Shown here: positions 1-8,642 of the stretch, piece after piece | Numbering within the stretch: position 1 is the first letter of the stretch | Layout of the letters: each line of letters opens with the position of its first letter | Origin: CAYNRE01 sp964399535 | Lineage (GTDB): Bacteria > Planctomycetota > Planctomycetia > Pirellulales > CAYNRE01 | Direction of reading: 5' to 3' | Length of the DNA stretch: 64,000 nt | Assembly: GCA_964399535.1 (NCBI GenBank) | Contig: CAYNRE010000037.1 | Span: 62,001-126,000 of the forward strand | Translations under genes and position numbers: made by a program | Notes under the pieces: generated by a model | Seen by the model: only the letters and a program-made list of their open reading frames with translations | Database searches by the model: none | What the model was told of the DNA's origin: nothing

Positions 1-2
1 GG

Positions 3-2963
3 GCCAACCAACAACTGGTGGCAATGCAGCAAGAGTACGACCGGCAAACGGCCGAAGCTGTCTCGCAGCACGAGCAGCGCGTCGGCGAAGCTCGCGAGCG
101 GCACCAGCGGGCCAGGGCCACGGCTCAACTCATGGTGCGCCAAACCGAGTTGGCCAATCAGGCGCGGAGCGAGGCCCAACGGGCCCAGCTCGAGGCGCGT
201 TGGCAAACCGGCCTGGGGGCCATCCGGGCAGAACTCGCGGGTCTGGAAGACGAAGTCGAGCCGCTTTCGGTTTCCTGGCGCAAGCTGGCCGCCGGCGAAT
301 GCCCGCTCCCGACGGCCACGCCCCCGGCGCTATTCCTGGGCAGGTTGCCGATCGACGTGGCCGCGCTGGTGCCCGATGCCGAGACGCTTTCCGTTGATCA
401 GCGGCAGGCGCTGCGCGTACGACTCCCCGCCCTGGTCGATTTTCCCTCGGCCGCTTCCATGGTAATCAAGGCCCCCGAGGCAGGCCGAACCCGGGCCGTG
501 CAGTGGATGCAGACCGTTGTGTTCCGCATGCTTTCCTCGTTGCCCCCCGGCAAGGTTCGGTTCACGCTCATCGACCCGATCGGTCTGGGTCAGAACTTTG
601 CCGCGCTGATGCACCTGGCCGATTTCGACGAAGCCCTGATCGGCCATCGAATCTGGACCGAGCCGGCCCAAATCGAGCAGCGCCTGGCCGATCTCACCGA
701 GCACATGGAAACGGTGATTCAGAAGTATCTGCGCGACGAATACCCCACGATCGAGGCCTATAACCTGGCCGCCGGCGAAATCGCCGAGCCGTTTCGCGTA
801 TTGGTCGTGGCCAACTTTCCGCACGGTTTCTCCGAGGCCGCCGCCCGGCGGCTATTGTCCATCGCTGCCAGCGGCCCGCGCTGCGGCGTGCACCTGTTGA
901 TCAGCGTCGACAGCCGGGCGCCGCACGTCGGGGGCGTGCGCCTTTCAGATCTTGCCCAGCACGCCACGCAGTTCACGGCCGGCAGCGACAAGCTGCTTTG
1001 GCACGACCCGGTGTTTCAGCAGTACCCGCTTGAGTTCACCCCGATCGAACCGGACCTGACCAAACCGCTCTTGCAGCGGGTGGGGGCGGCGGCCCTGGCC
1101 AGCCGGCGGGTCGAGGTTCCCTTTGAAGCCATCGCGCCGGCCGCCGAAGACTATTGGCGCTCCGACAGCCGCCGAGGAATCGAGGTGCCGCTCGGCCGTT
1201 CGGGCGCCACGCGGCTGCAACACCTAAGGCTCGGCCAAGGCACCTCGCAACATGTGCTGATCGCCGGAAAGACCGGCTCGGGCAAGTCGACGCTGCTCCA
1301 TGCCCTGATTACCAACGCCGCGTTGCGCTACAGCCCGGCCGATTTAGAGCTGTACCTGATCGACTTTAAGAAGGGGGTGGAATTCAAGACCTACGTCACG
1401 CACCAGTTGCCGCATGCCCGGGTCGTGGCGATCGAGAGCGAACGGGAGTTCGGCCTGAGCGTCATGCAGCGGCTCGACGCCGAAATGCGCGACCGCGGCG
1501 AGCGTTTCCGGGCCGCCGGCGTGCAAGACCTGGCCGGCTACCGCGACGCCCAGGGCCCGCTTCCCCGCATCCTGCTCATCGTCGACGAATTCCAAGAGTT
1601 TTTCGTGCAAGACGACCGCCTCGCGCAGGAAGCCTCGCTCTTGCTCGATCGACTGGTGCGCCAGGGCCGGGCCTTCGGCATTCACGTGCATCTGGGCTCG
1701 CAAACCCTGGGCGGGGCCTACTCATTGGCCCGCAGCACCTTGGGGCAAATGGCGGTGCGAATCGCGCTGCAGTGCAGCGAGGCCGATGCCCACCTGATTC
1801 TCAGCGACGACAACACGGCCGCCCGGCTGCTCTCGCGCCCCGGCGAAGCGATTTACAACGATGCCAACGGGCTGGTCGAGGGGAACCATCCGTTCCAGGT
1901 CGTCTGGCTTCCCGACGACCGTCGCGAGGTGTACCTGAGGCGAATCGAAGCGTTGGCCGCCGCCCAGCCCGGCCCGCGCCGCGCCACGATCGTTTTCGAG
2001 GGCACCCAGCCGGCCGACCTGGAGCGCAACGAAGACTGGCAACAGCGTCTGGCGGCGGGCGCCGGCGGTGCTTGGGCCGAGCCGGCAACCCCCACGACCG
2101 CCGCGCGGCCCCCCGAGGTCTGGCTGGGCGAGCCGCTGGCCATCGATCAGGCGACCCGGGCCGTTTTTTCCCGGCACTCGGGCGCCAACCTGCTTTTCTT
2201 GGGCCAGAACGACCAGGCCGTGGCCGGAATGCTCGTTTCAGGGCTGCTCAGCCTGGCCACCTCGCCCGAAGAGACCCGTGCCGAACAATCGCCAGGGGGG
2301 CCGCAGTTCTACGTACTGAACGGAAGCGGACCGGAGCGCGGCTTCGCCCCGGTGTTCGGCGAGTTGGCCGGGGCGCTGGGTTCCCGGCTGGAGTTGGCCG
2401 GCGCGGAACAGGCCACCCAACTAGTGGGCCGGCTGGCGGCCGAGTTGGCCCGCCGCCAAGCGGCGACCGAGTTGGCCCGCCGCCAAGCGGCGACCGAGGC
2501 CGAGCCGCCTCTGTTCCTATGGCTGCTCGACGTCTCGCGGTTGCGGCCCCTGCGCCGTCAGGAAGATGATTTCAGTTTCAGCCGCAGCAGCGACGACCGG
2601 CCGCGTCCCGATCGTCAACTGGCCGAGCTGCTGCGCGAGGGCCCGGCCCTGGGCATCCATGTCCTGGCCTGGTGCGATACGCTCACCAACTTCAATCGGG
2701 TATTCGATCGGGGGCTGCTCAAAGAATTCGAATCGCGGGTGCTGCTTCAGATGAGCGCCGCCGACTCGAGCCTGCTGGTCGATACGCCGGCCGCCTCGCA
2801 ATTGGGCCGCCACCGCGCGCTGCTTTACCAGGAAGACCTGGGTCGGCTGGAAAAGTTTCGCCCTTTCGCGGCGCCCCGGCCGGATTGGTTGCGCCAGTGC
2901 GCCGAGCAATTGCAGTTGGGCTCGAGCAGACGCTCGGCTGCCCCCTCGGACCTGGATCGCTAG
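3..2963 (+). CDS. FtsK/SpoIIIE (EssC-like) ATPase, 5'-truncated by window edge
   Basis: A large P-loop ATPase of the FtsK/SpoIIIE/EssC superfamily, which pump DNA or secreted protein. The frame is open to the left edge, so the true start is probably outside; the first in-frame start codon is a GTG at 18. Numbering from that GTG, residues 1-90 are charged and coiled-coil-like. About 135-340 look like an FtsK-type domain without a Walker A. About 385-640 form the canonical domain, with Walker A GKTGSGKST near 417 and Walker B ILLIVDEF near 518. About 698-960 form a third domain whose P-loop position (FLGQNDQAV) lacks GK[ST]. Three tandem domains resemble the EccC/EssC motor of type VII secretion more than chromosome-partitioning FtsK, and I see no membrane segments in the visible part. 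An exact 27-bp tandem duplication lies in the third domain. Family assignment is solid; the substrate is unknown. Confidence 0.85.
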   Translation, partial: ANQQLVAMQQEYDRQTAEAVSQHEQRVGEARERHQRARATAQLMVRQTELANQARSEAQRAQLEARWQTGLGAIRAELAGLEDEVEPLSVSWRKLAAGECPLPTATPPALFLGRLPIDVAALVPDAETLSVDQRQALRVRLPALVDFPSAASMVIKAPEAGRTRAVQWMQTVVFRMLSSLPPGKVRFTLIDPIGLGQNFAALMHLADFDEALIGHRIWTEPAQIEQRLADLTEHMETVIQKYLRDEYPTIEAYNLAAGEIAEPFRVLVVANFPHGFSEAAARRLLSIAASGPRCGVHLLISVDSRAPHVGGVRLSDLAQHATQFTAGSDKLLWHDPVFQQYPLEFTPIEPDLTKPLLQRVGAAALASRRVEVPFEAIAPAAEDYWRSDSRRGIEVPLGRSGATRLQHLRLGQGTSQHVLIAGKTGSGKSTLLHALITNAALRYSPADLELYLIDFKKGVEFKTYVTHQLPHARVVAIESEREFGLSVMQRLDAEMRDRGERFRAAGVQDLAGYRDAQGPLPRILLIVDEFQEFFVQDDRLAQEASLLLDRLVRQGRAFGIHVHLGSQTLGGAYSLARSTLGQMAVRIALQCSEADAHLILSDDNTAARLLSRPGEAIYNDANGLVEGNHPFQVVWLPDDRREVYLRRIEALAAAQPGPRRATIVFEGTQPADLERNEDWQQRLAAGAGGAWAEPATPTTAARPPEVWLGEPLAIDQATRAVFSRHSGANLLFLGQNDQAVAGMLVSGLLSLATSPEETRAEQSPGGPQFYVLNGSGPERGFAPVFGELAGALGSRLELAGAEQATQLVGRLAAELARRQAATELARRQAATEAEPPLFLWLLDVSRLRPLRRQEDDFSFSRSSDDRPRPDRQLAELLREGPALGIHVLAWCDTLTNFNRVFDRGLLKEFESRVLLQMSAADSSLLVDTPAASQLGRHRALLYQEDLGRLEKFRPFAAPRPDWLRQCAEQLQLGSSRRSAAPSDLDR
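2442..2495 (+). repeat. 27-bp perfect tandem duplication inside the FtsK-like gene
   Basis: Two identical 27-bp units (2442-2468 and 2469-2495) encode ELARRQAAT twice in the third, degenerate ATPase domain. The insertion keeps frame and lengthens a helical segment by nine residues. Confidence 0.95.
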
Positions 2964-2999
2964 CTACCCGGTGTTCTGTCCGGCAGCGGGCTCGGGGGC

Positions 3000-3545
3000 C
3001 TAACCGCCTGATTGCGGCGTGGCCTCGACCGCGGGGGGCTGCGTTCGGCTGACCTCGGAGTGGCTCGTCGCGGGTTTATGTGCCTTGGGGGCGAACGACA
3101 AGACGGTAAAGGCCCCCACGGCCACGAGAATCAGGCCAGCCAAAAAGAAGGGGCTGACCTCTTTCCAACTGCCGGCCCAGTAAATGGTGAGAAACGCGTT
3201 GACCACCGGCGCGCAGCCGAAGACCAGCGGCATCACATAGCTGGGCTTGCCGCCAAAGTTGAACGCCAGAATGATGCCCAGGGCCCCCAGTGCGCCGGCC
3301 GCCCCGGCCCCCAGGCTCCAGATTGTGCCGGTGACCGACCAGCCGCCGGTTTCGCCGCGAGTCTGCAGAACCACAATCGGCACCACCACGGCGATGGCGA
3401 AGTAGGCGATTCCCACGCACAACAGCGGGCGGAGGCGGCTGCCGCTCATATCGGTCTGGCCGCGGTGCAACGTCGGACCGTATACCCCCCAGCAAACGAC
3501 CGTCAGGGCGATTGCGGCGATGACCAATAGCGAGTCTCGAACCAC
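3000..3545 (-). CDS. Small multi-pass membrane protein, DMT/EamA-like
   Basis: A protein of about 181 residues made of alternating hydrophobic helices (roughly five), including Gly/Ala-rich segments. It ends in a polar, Pro/Thr-rich tail of about 25 residues. The pattern resembles half of a drug/metabolite (DMT) transporter, but I recognise no substrate motif, so transport is an inference. The GTG at 3545 is preferred over the ATG at 3605 because AGGGGAG lies eight bases before it, while the longer form adds a Gly-rich stretch that looks non-coding. It sits alone between the FtsK-like gene and a hydrolase. It could also be a conserved membrane protein with no transport role. Confidence 0.7.
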   Translation of the reverse strand: MVRDSLLVIAAIALTVVCWGVYGPTLHRGQTDMSGSRLRPLLCVGIAYFAIAVVVPIVVLQTRGETGGWSVTGTIWSLGAGAAGALGALGIILAFNFGGKPSYVMPLVFGCAPVVNAFLTIYWAGSWKEVSPFFLAGLILVAVGAFTVLSFAPKAHKPATSHSEVSRTQPPAVEATPQSGG

Positions 3546-3698
3546 GGCGGCAACTCCCCTAAGAATCCCCGGAAACCCGCCCCCGGCCTGGTGCCGACGG
3601 GGCAAGGTGAGAGTCTAGCACAGCCCCGTCTGGCTGCCTAAGGGTGGCCCCGGGGCTGGCCCAATTCCAGGCGCTCGCCGATGCGGCAGCCCCCGACC

Positions 3699-4679
3699 CT
3701 AGCGCCGGGTTCGACGGGCCACGTCGAGCGCCAGGTGCTGGTGGATGAAACCGCTGATCGCTTGCAGCGCGTCGGCCCGAAACAGCGCGTCGCCTTGGCC
3801 GGGCGGATCTTCCAAGGGGTGACCGGAACCGTCGAAAACGCGGATCTTCAGTCCTGGGTGATGAAGCGATCGCAACCGCGCGGCGGTCTCCGCGCTGTCG
3901 ACGTTGGTGTCGGCCTCGCCCAGAAGCACCAGGCCGGGCGTTTGCAGCCGTTCCCATTGCGGCAGCGGATCGTAGGAGCCCACCAGGTTCCAGAATTGCC
4001 GCTGGGCGATGAACCGGAGATAGGCGCTGGTTCCGCGGGCCAAGAGATCGGCGAACCCTGGCAGCACCCCGAGCTGGCGCAGGTTGTGCGTCTCTTCGTA
4101 CACGATCTGGTTGGTCAGCGGTACGGCGGCCCCCACCACGTCGACCACGCAGGCGATCTCGCCCGACTGATTTGCCGCCAGCGGGGCGACGCAGCCCCCT
4201 TGGCTGCAGCCCACTAGGCCCACGCCGGTCACCGAGACCCGGTCTTGCGTGGTCAGAAAATCGGCCGCGGCCAGGGCGTCGGTGGCCAAGGCGTTGAAGT
4301 CGGCGGTGCGCCAGTCGCCCTGAGAACCCGAGCAGCCGCGGCGGTCGGGGAGCAGCACCACGATACCCGATCGCTGCAAGTGAGCCGCCAACGAGAGATA
4401 CCAAGGGTTATCGCGGTGGCTGGCGCCCGAGCCCTGAATAATGACCACCGAGGGGAAGGGCCCCGTTCCCCGGGGAACGAACAACAGCCCACCCAATTCC
4501 AAGCGCGCCGCGCGATTGGGGAATCGCACGGCTTGAAACTCCAATTCGCTCAGGGCCGGGCCCGTTAGCGAGCGCTTGGTGGGCGGAAACTGCCGCCGCG
4601 CCGCCACGGGCAGCAACAGCAGGGCCAGCAGCCCAAGCGTAGCCAGCACGATCCATTTCCAAGGGGGCTTCGACTTCAT
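3699..4679 (-). CDS. Membrane-anchored alpha/beta hydrolase
   Basis: A 326-residue alpha/beta-hydrolase of the dienelactone hydrolase/acyl-peptidase type. Residues 8-25 form a hydrophobic signal anchor after a basic start, so the catalytic domain should face the periplasm. The nucleophile elbow GCSQGG places the Ser near residue 159. GEAD (Asp near 257) and GSGH (His near 287) complete a plausible triad in the right order and spacing. An oxyanion-type QGSGAS segment lies near residue 82. Such enzymes cleave esters or short peptides; the substrate cannot be read from sequence. Transcribed divergently from the S41 protease gene. Confidence 0.8.
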   Translation of the reverse strand: MKSKPPWKWIVLATLGLLALLLLPVAARRQFPPTKRSLTGPALSELEFQAVRFPNRAARLELGGLLFVPRGTGPFPSVVIIQGSGASHRDNPWYLSLAAHLQRSGIVVLLPDRRGCSGSQGDWRTADFNALATDALAAADFLTTQDRVSVTGVGLVGCSQGGCVAPLAANQSGEIACVVDVVGAAVPLTNQIVYEETHNLRQLGVLPGFADLLARGTSAYLRFIAQRQFWNLVGSYDPLPQWERLQTPGLVLLGEADTNVDSAETAARLRSLHHPGLKIRVFDGSGHPLEDPPGQGDALFRADALQAISGFIHQHLALDVARRTRR

Positions 4680-4920
4680 AACGCCTCGGCTCTCAGGGGG
4701 GCGCGGTGCCCAGCGACCATGGGTCGCCAGCGTAGATACCGTGAGTGGTTAAGTCCGGTGTCCTATTCGTTCGGGGCGAGTTAATCTTGAACGCCCTGGT
4801 AAGAATCGGTCCCACCGAACGAAAACCGTAATGATGCGAATTCGCCAAGGGCGACCCGGACCAACGCGGCTCGATTTCCGCCAATCGGCCGCGCACCGTA
4901 TGCGAACAGGAACGAACCCG

Positions 4921-6675
4921 ATGTTTCTTGCCCAATCCGAAAAGCGCCGCGCGCGGCGCTTGTTCGATGCGCCCACCCAAGGTGCGGCGATCTTGCTGGG
5001 GTCGCTCGTGCTTTGGGCCGGCGCCGGCACCGCCCGGGCACAATCTCCTTCGGCCGCCGAGAGCCAGCTCTGGGCCGAAGTGGAGTCGCTGCGCCGATCG
5101 CAAAACTGGGCCGCCGTGTCCGATCGGCTCGGGCGGCTGGTCGAATTGAACCCGACCGTTGCCCGCAACTGGTTCGAGTTGGGGTTGGCCCGCTGCCGCG
5201 CTCGGCGATTCAGCGAGGCCATCTCGGCTTTCGAGCGAGCCGAGCAGCTCGGTGGCGGCTTTACCTGGGACCCGGTGTACACCGTGGGGCGCGGCGAGAC
5301 GCTCTTGCATTTGGCGGGTTGCCAAGCGCAGTTAGGCCACCCGGACCAGGCCTTGGCGCTGGTCGAACGGTCGCTGGCCGCGGGGCTCCGGCGGCCGAGC
5401 CGGCTCTTGGCCGACGCCAAGCTCGCGCCGCTGCGCAACGACCCGCGACTGCGAACCCTGGCCGGGGCGATCGACCCTCCGGCCACGCCGGCCGAGGGCT
5501 ACCAGGCCGACCTCGACTTTCTGACGCGGGAAATGTTTCGCTTGCACTACAACCCTTTTCACCGCCACCCGCGCGAGGCGTTCGATCGCGAAATCGCCGA
5601 GTTTCGAGCCGATTTAAGCGATCTATCTCCCGAGCGTTTTCTGGTGCGGGCGCAACGCTTGCTGTGCCTGTTGGGCGACGGGCACACCTCGGCGCGGCTC
5701 GAGCGCTGCCATGTCTTGCCGCTGGGCTTCTACTGGTTCGAGGAAGGCATGTTCGTCCGGGTTGCACAGGCGGGAAGCGAGCAGTATTTGGGTTGCCAAT
5801 TGCTGGCCGTCGCCGACCGGCCGCTCGACGAGGTCGTCGAGCGGTTCCGCCCGATCGTGGCCTGGGACAACGAAATGACGATTCGCTCGTTCCTCCCCCG
5901 CCAACTCACCGTGGCCGAGTGGTACGTGGGCCTGGGCTTGCACGACCGGCTCGACGAGATTCCGCTGCGCCTGCGCTGGCCCGATGGAAGCGAGGAAAAC
6001 GTGGCCCTGAAAACGTTGGTCATCGGTGATCCCGATGACCCTCAGCAGTTCGGTCCCCTGAAGCGGCGGGAGTTGAAGGATGGATCGATCCCGTTGGCCG
6101 AGCAGAACCCGGAAACGCTGCTCTGGTTCCAGCCGGTGGCCGAGGGGCGCGTCGTGTACGCCGCGATCAACGGGCTGGGCGGCAGCGAGACCGAAACCTT
6201 TCCCGAGTTCAGCGCCCGGCTGCACGCCTATGTCGACGAGCATCCCGAGGTCCAGCGCTTGGTGCTCGATTTTCGCCGCAATTCGGGAGGCAACACCTTT
6301 TTGAATCGGGTGCTGGTGCAGGGGTTGATGAAGTCGCGCTTGAACGTGCCTGGGGGGCTGGTCGTGTTGATCGGCCGCACGACCTTCTCTGCGGCACAGA
6401 ACACCGTGACCGAGATCGAGCGCCACACCCAGGCCAGGTTTGTCGGTGAACCGACCGGATCGAGCCCGAATTTCATCGGCGAGACGGTGATCTTCCAGCT
6501 TCCCTACTCAAAGCAGTCGGTTTCGATCTCCGATCTGTTCTGGGAAAGCTCGTCGCCGCTCGACCGGCGAACTTGGATCGCGCCGCAGGTGTACTTGCCC
6601 CCCAGGGCCGACGACTACTTTGCCGGTCGGGATCCGGCCCTGGAAGCCGCGCTCGATCGATCGGTATCGCCCTAA
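4921..6675 (+). CDS. Exported S41-family protease with N-terminal TPR-like region
   Basis: A 584-residue exported protein. Residues 1-41 form a signal peptide (RRARR, then a hydrophobic stretch, cleavage after ARA). About 45-190 are helical and repeat-like, resembling TPRs (NWFELGLARCRARRFSEAI and similar). The C-terminal third carries tail-specific-protease features: a DFRRNSGG strand-loop, then GRTTFSAAQ with the likely nucleophile Ser near 490, and FVGEPTGSSPN. The lysine usually four residues after the Ser in CtpA is not obvious, so it may use the tricorn/S41B-like arrangement. The ATG at 4921 follows AGGAACG and starts a signal peptide directly; an upstream in-frame start at 4831 would bury it. 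Probably periplasmic peptide degradation. Confidence 0.85.
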   Translation: MFLAQSEKRRARRLFDAPTQGAAILLGSLVLWAGAGTARAQSPSAAESQLWAEVESLRRSQNWAAVSDRLGRLVELNPTVARNWFELGLARCRARRFSEAISAFERAEQLGGGFTWDPVYTVGRGETLLHLAGCQAQLGHPDQALALVERSLAAGLRRPSRLLADAKLAPLRNDPRLRTLAGAIDPPATPAEGYQADLDFLTREMFRLHYNPFHRHPREAFDREIAEFRADLSDLSPERFLVRAQRLLCLLGDGHTSARLERCHVLPLGFYWFEEGMFVRVAQAGSEQYLGCQLLAVADRPLDEVVERFRPIVAWDNEMTIRSFLPRQLTVAEWYVGLGLHDRLDEIPLRLRWPDGSEENVALKTLVIGDPDDPQQFGPLKRRELKDGSIPLAEQNPETLLWFQPVAEGRVVYAAINGLGGSETETFPEFSARLHAYVDEHPEVQRLVLDFRRNSGGNTFLNRVLVQGLMKSRLNVPGGLVVLIGRTTFSAAQNTVTEIERHTQARFVGEPTGSSPNFIGETVIFQLPYSKQSVSISDLFWESSSPLDRRTWIAPQVYLPPRADDYFAGRDPALEAALDRSVSP

Positions 6676-6705
6676 TCGCCCCGCCAACCGCCCCTTGGCC
6701 GGCGG

Positions 6706-7086
6706 CTAGCTGGGCGAGGGAGACCCCGGCGAGCTGGCTTCATACCGGGCGGTGACCCGAGTTGAGATTCCGCCGCGCGGCGTGAACGAGGCGACAAGCG
6801 TCATCTGACGGGGAGCGAGCAGGGACACCAGGTCGTCGAGAATGCGGTTGGTGACGTGCTCGTAGAAGATTCCTTCCTGGCGAAACTGCTGCAGGTACAG
6901 CTTCAGGCTCTTCAGCTCCACGCACCGCTCGGCCGGCACATAGGTAAACACCAGCGTGCCAAAATCGGGCTGCCCCGTCTTGGGGCACACCGAAGTGAAT
7001 TCCGGGCAAGTGATCTCGATGGTATAAGCCCGCTGCGGAAACTGGTTGGGAAACCATTCCAAAAGGGCGCGGAAGTCGCCGTTCAT
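6706..7086 (-). CDS. queF: NADPH-dependent 7-cyano-7-deazaguanine reductase QueF
   Basis: QueF reduces preQ0 to preQ1 in queuosine tRNA modification. The 126-residue length fits the short, unimodular YkvM type. The catalytic Cys34 lies in FTSVCPKTGQPDFG with Asp41 at the proton-donor position, and the NADPH-binding QueF motif is ELKSLKLY. A conserved His and Glu follow in FYEHVTNRI. It lies back to back with queC across a 122-bp gap that should hold both promoters. Confidence 0.95.
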   Translation of the reverse strand: MNGDFRALLEWFPNQFPQRAYTIEITCPEFTSVCPKTGQPDFGTLVFTYVPAERCVELKSLKLYLQQFRQEGIFYEHVTNRILDDLVSLLAPRQMTLVASFTPRGGISTRVTARYEASSPGSPSPS

Positions 7087-7208
7087 GGGCCGTCAGCTCC
7101 TTTAAGATTCTCGGCCATTGTGGCATGATGGCGCCTGGAGCGCAAGGGGGCCCGCCCTGGGCGCGTGCGTGTCCGGCAGCCCCCCGCGCGAAGGCGCTTT
7201 TTCCAGCG

Positions 7209-7895
7209 ATGAAACAGGCCGTGGTGCTGCTCTCCGGAGGGTTGGATTCGGCGACGGCGGCCGCCGTGGCCCGTGCGGAAGGCTACGCGCTGGTGGCCCT
7301 CTCGATCGACTACGGCCAGCGTCATCGCTGCGAGTTGGCCGCGGCCCGGCGGGTCGCCGAGTCGCTCGGCGTCGCGCGCCATCTGGTCCAACGACTCGAC
7401 CTGTCCCAGTTTGGCGGTAGCGCGCTAGTGGCCCCGCTGCAGGTTCCCAAGGGCCGCTCGGACGCCGAGATGGCCCAGGGCATTCCCATAACTTATGTGC
7501 CGGCCCGCAACACCGTGTTCTTGTCGCTGGCCTTGGGGCTGGCCGAGGTAACCGGCACGGGAGACATTTTTCTGGGCGTGAACGCGGTCGATTACAGCGG
7601 GTATCCCGACTGTCGGCCCGAGTACCTGGCCGCCTTCGAGCGTTTGGCGAACTTGGCGACCAAGGCGGGGGTCGAGGGCACGCTCGCGTTTCGGCTGCAT
7701 GCTCCCTTGATTTCGCTGACCAAGGCCGAGATCGTTCGCTTGGGCACCCGCCTGGGCGTGAACTACGGTCTAACGCATAGTTGTTATGATCCGCCGGCCG
7801 ATGACGTCTCTTGCGGGCAATGCGACGCCTGTCACTTGCGACGGCGCGGGTTTGCCGAGGCCGGCCTGACCGACCCGCTGGGTTACGCCACGTGA
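7209..7895 (+). CDS. queC: 7-cyano-7-deazaguanine synthase QueC
   Basis: QueC converts 7-carboxy-7-deazaguanine to preQ0 using ATP and ammonia. The 228-residue protein opens with the PP-loop LLSGGLDSATA (residues 7-17). It ends with the zinc-binding Cys cluster spread over HSCYDPPADDVSCGQCDACH. The ATG at 7209 gives the family's usual N-terminus right before the PP-loop; an open stretch from 7125 adds a Pro/Ala-rich leader with no homology. The stop overlaps the start of queE (GTGA), so the two are translationally coupled. Confidence 0.95.
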   Translation: MKQAVVLLSGGLDSATAAAVARAEGYALVALSIDYGQRHRCELAAARRVAESLGVARHLVQRLDLSQFGGSALVAPLQVPKGRSDAEMAQGIPITYVPARNTVFLSLALGLAEVTGTGDIFLGVNAVDYSGYPDCRPEYLAAFERLANLATKAGVEGTLAFRLHAPLISLTKAEIVRLGTRLGVNYGLTHSCYDPPADDVSCGQCDACHLRRRGFAEAGLTDPLGYAT

Positions 7896-8578
7896 GAATC
7901 GCCGAGGTCTTTGCTTCCCGGCAAGGCGAAGGGCTGCTGACCGGTATGCCCAGCGCGTTCGTTCGCACCAGCGGCTGCAATCTGCGCTGCTGGTTCTGCG
8001 ACACGCCGTACGCCTCGTGGAAGCCCGAGGGAGACGATCTCTCGCTCGACGACATCCTGGCCCAGGTTCAGCGGCTGGGCTGCGGCCATGTGGTGATTAC
8101 GGGCGGAGAGCCGATGTTGTTTGCCGAGTTGGTGCCGCTTTGCGCACAGCTCCGCGCTCGGGGCCTGCACCTGACGATTGAAACCGCCGGCACGCTCGAC
8201 CTGCCGGTCGAGTGCGACCTGATGTCGCTGAGCCCGAAACTGGCCAGCTCGGCCCCCTCCTTGGAGCGCGAGCCCGCCTGGCATTGGCGGCACCATCGCA
8301 GCCGGCATGTGCCCGCCGTGGTGCGCGGCCTGATCGTCCGGTACCAGTACCAGGTGAAGTTCGTAATCGACCAGCCCGCCGACCTGGACGAAGTCGAGCG
8401 CTACTTGGCCGAACTGCCCGAAATCGACCGGCATCGCGTTTGGCTCATGCCGCAAGGCACGCAAACGGCCGAGCTCGTCGCGCGCCAGGCCTGGCTGGAG
8501 CCGCTCTGCCTGGAGCGTGGGTTTCGTTTCTGCCCTCGGCGGCAGATCGAATGGTACGGGCCGCGGCGGGGAACCTAG
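7892..8578 (+). CDS. queE: 7-carboxy-7-deazaguanine synthase QueE (radical SAM)
   Basis: QueE contracts the pterin ring of 6-carboxytetrahydropterin to 7-carboxy-7-deazaguanine. The radical SAM cluster motif is CNLRCWFC (Cys 29, 33 and 36), followed by DTPYASW. The next element, GGEPM, binds SAM. The start is the GTG at 7892, overlapping the queC stop by four bases; upstream ORF extensions lie inside queC and are not real. 228 residues, normal size. A queD gene, needed for the preceding step, is not in this window. Confidence 0.93.
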   Translation: MRIAEVFASRQGEGLLTGMPSAFVRTSGCNLRCWFCDTPYASWKPEGDDLSLDDILAQVQRLGCGHVVITGGEPMLFAELVPLCAQLRARGLHLTIETAGTLDLPVECDLMSLSPKLASSAPSLEREPAWHWRHHRSRHVPAVVRGLIVRYQYQVKFVIDQPADLDEVERYLAELPEIDRHRVWLMPQGTQTAELVARQAWLEPLCLERGFRFCPRRQIEWYGPRRGT

Positions 8579-8642
8579 TGGTCGACGACCTGCCCGCGAA
8601 GCTTCGGGCGAGGAATGCAATCGCCGTCGTGGTGCTCGCCCC

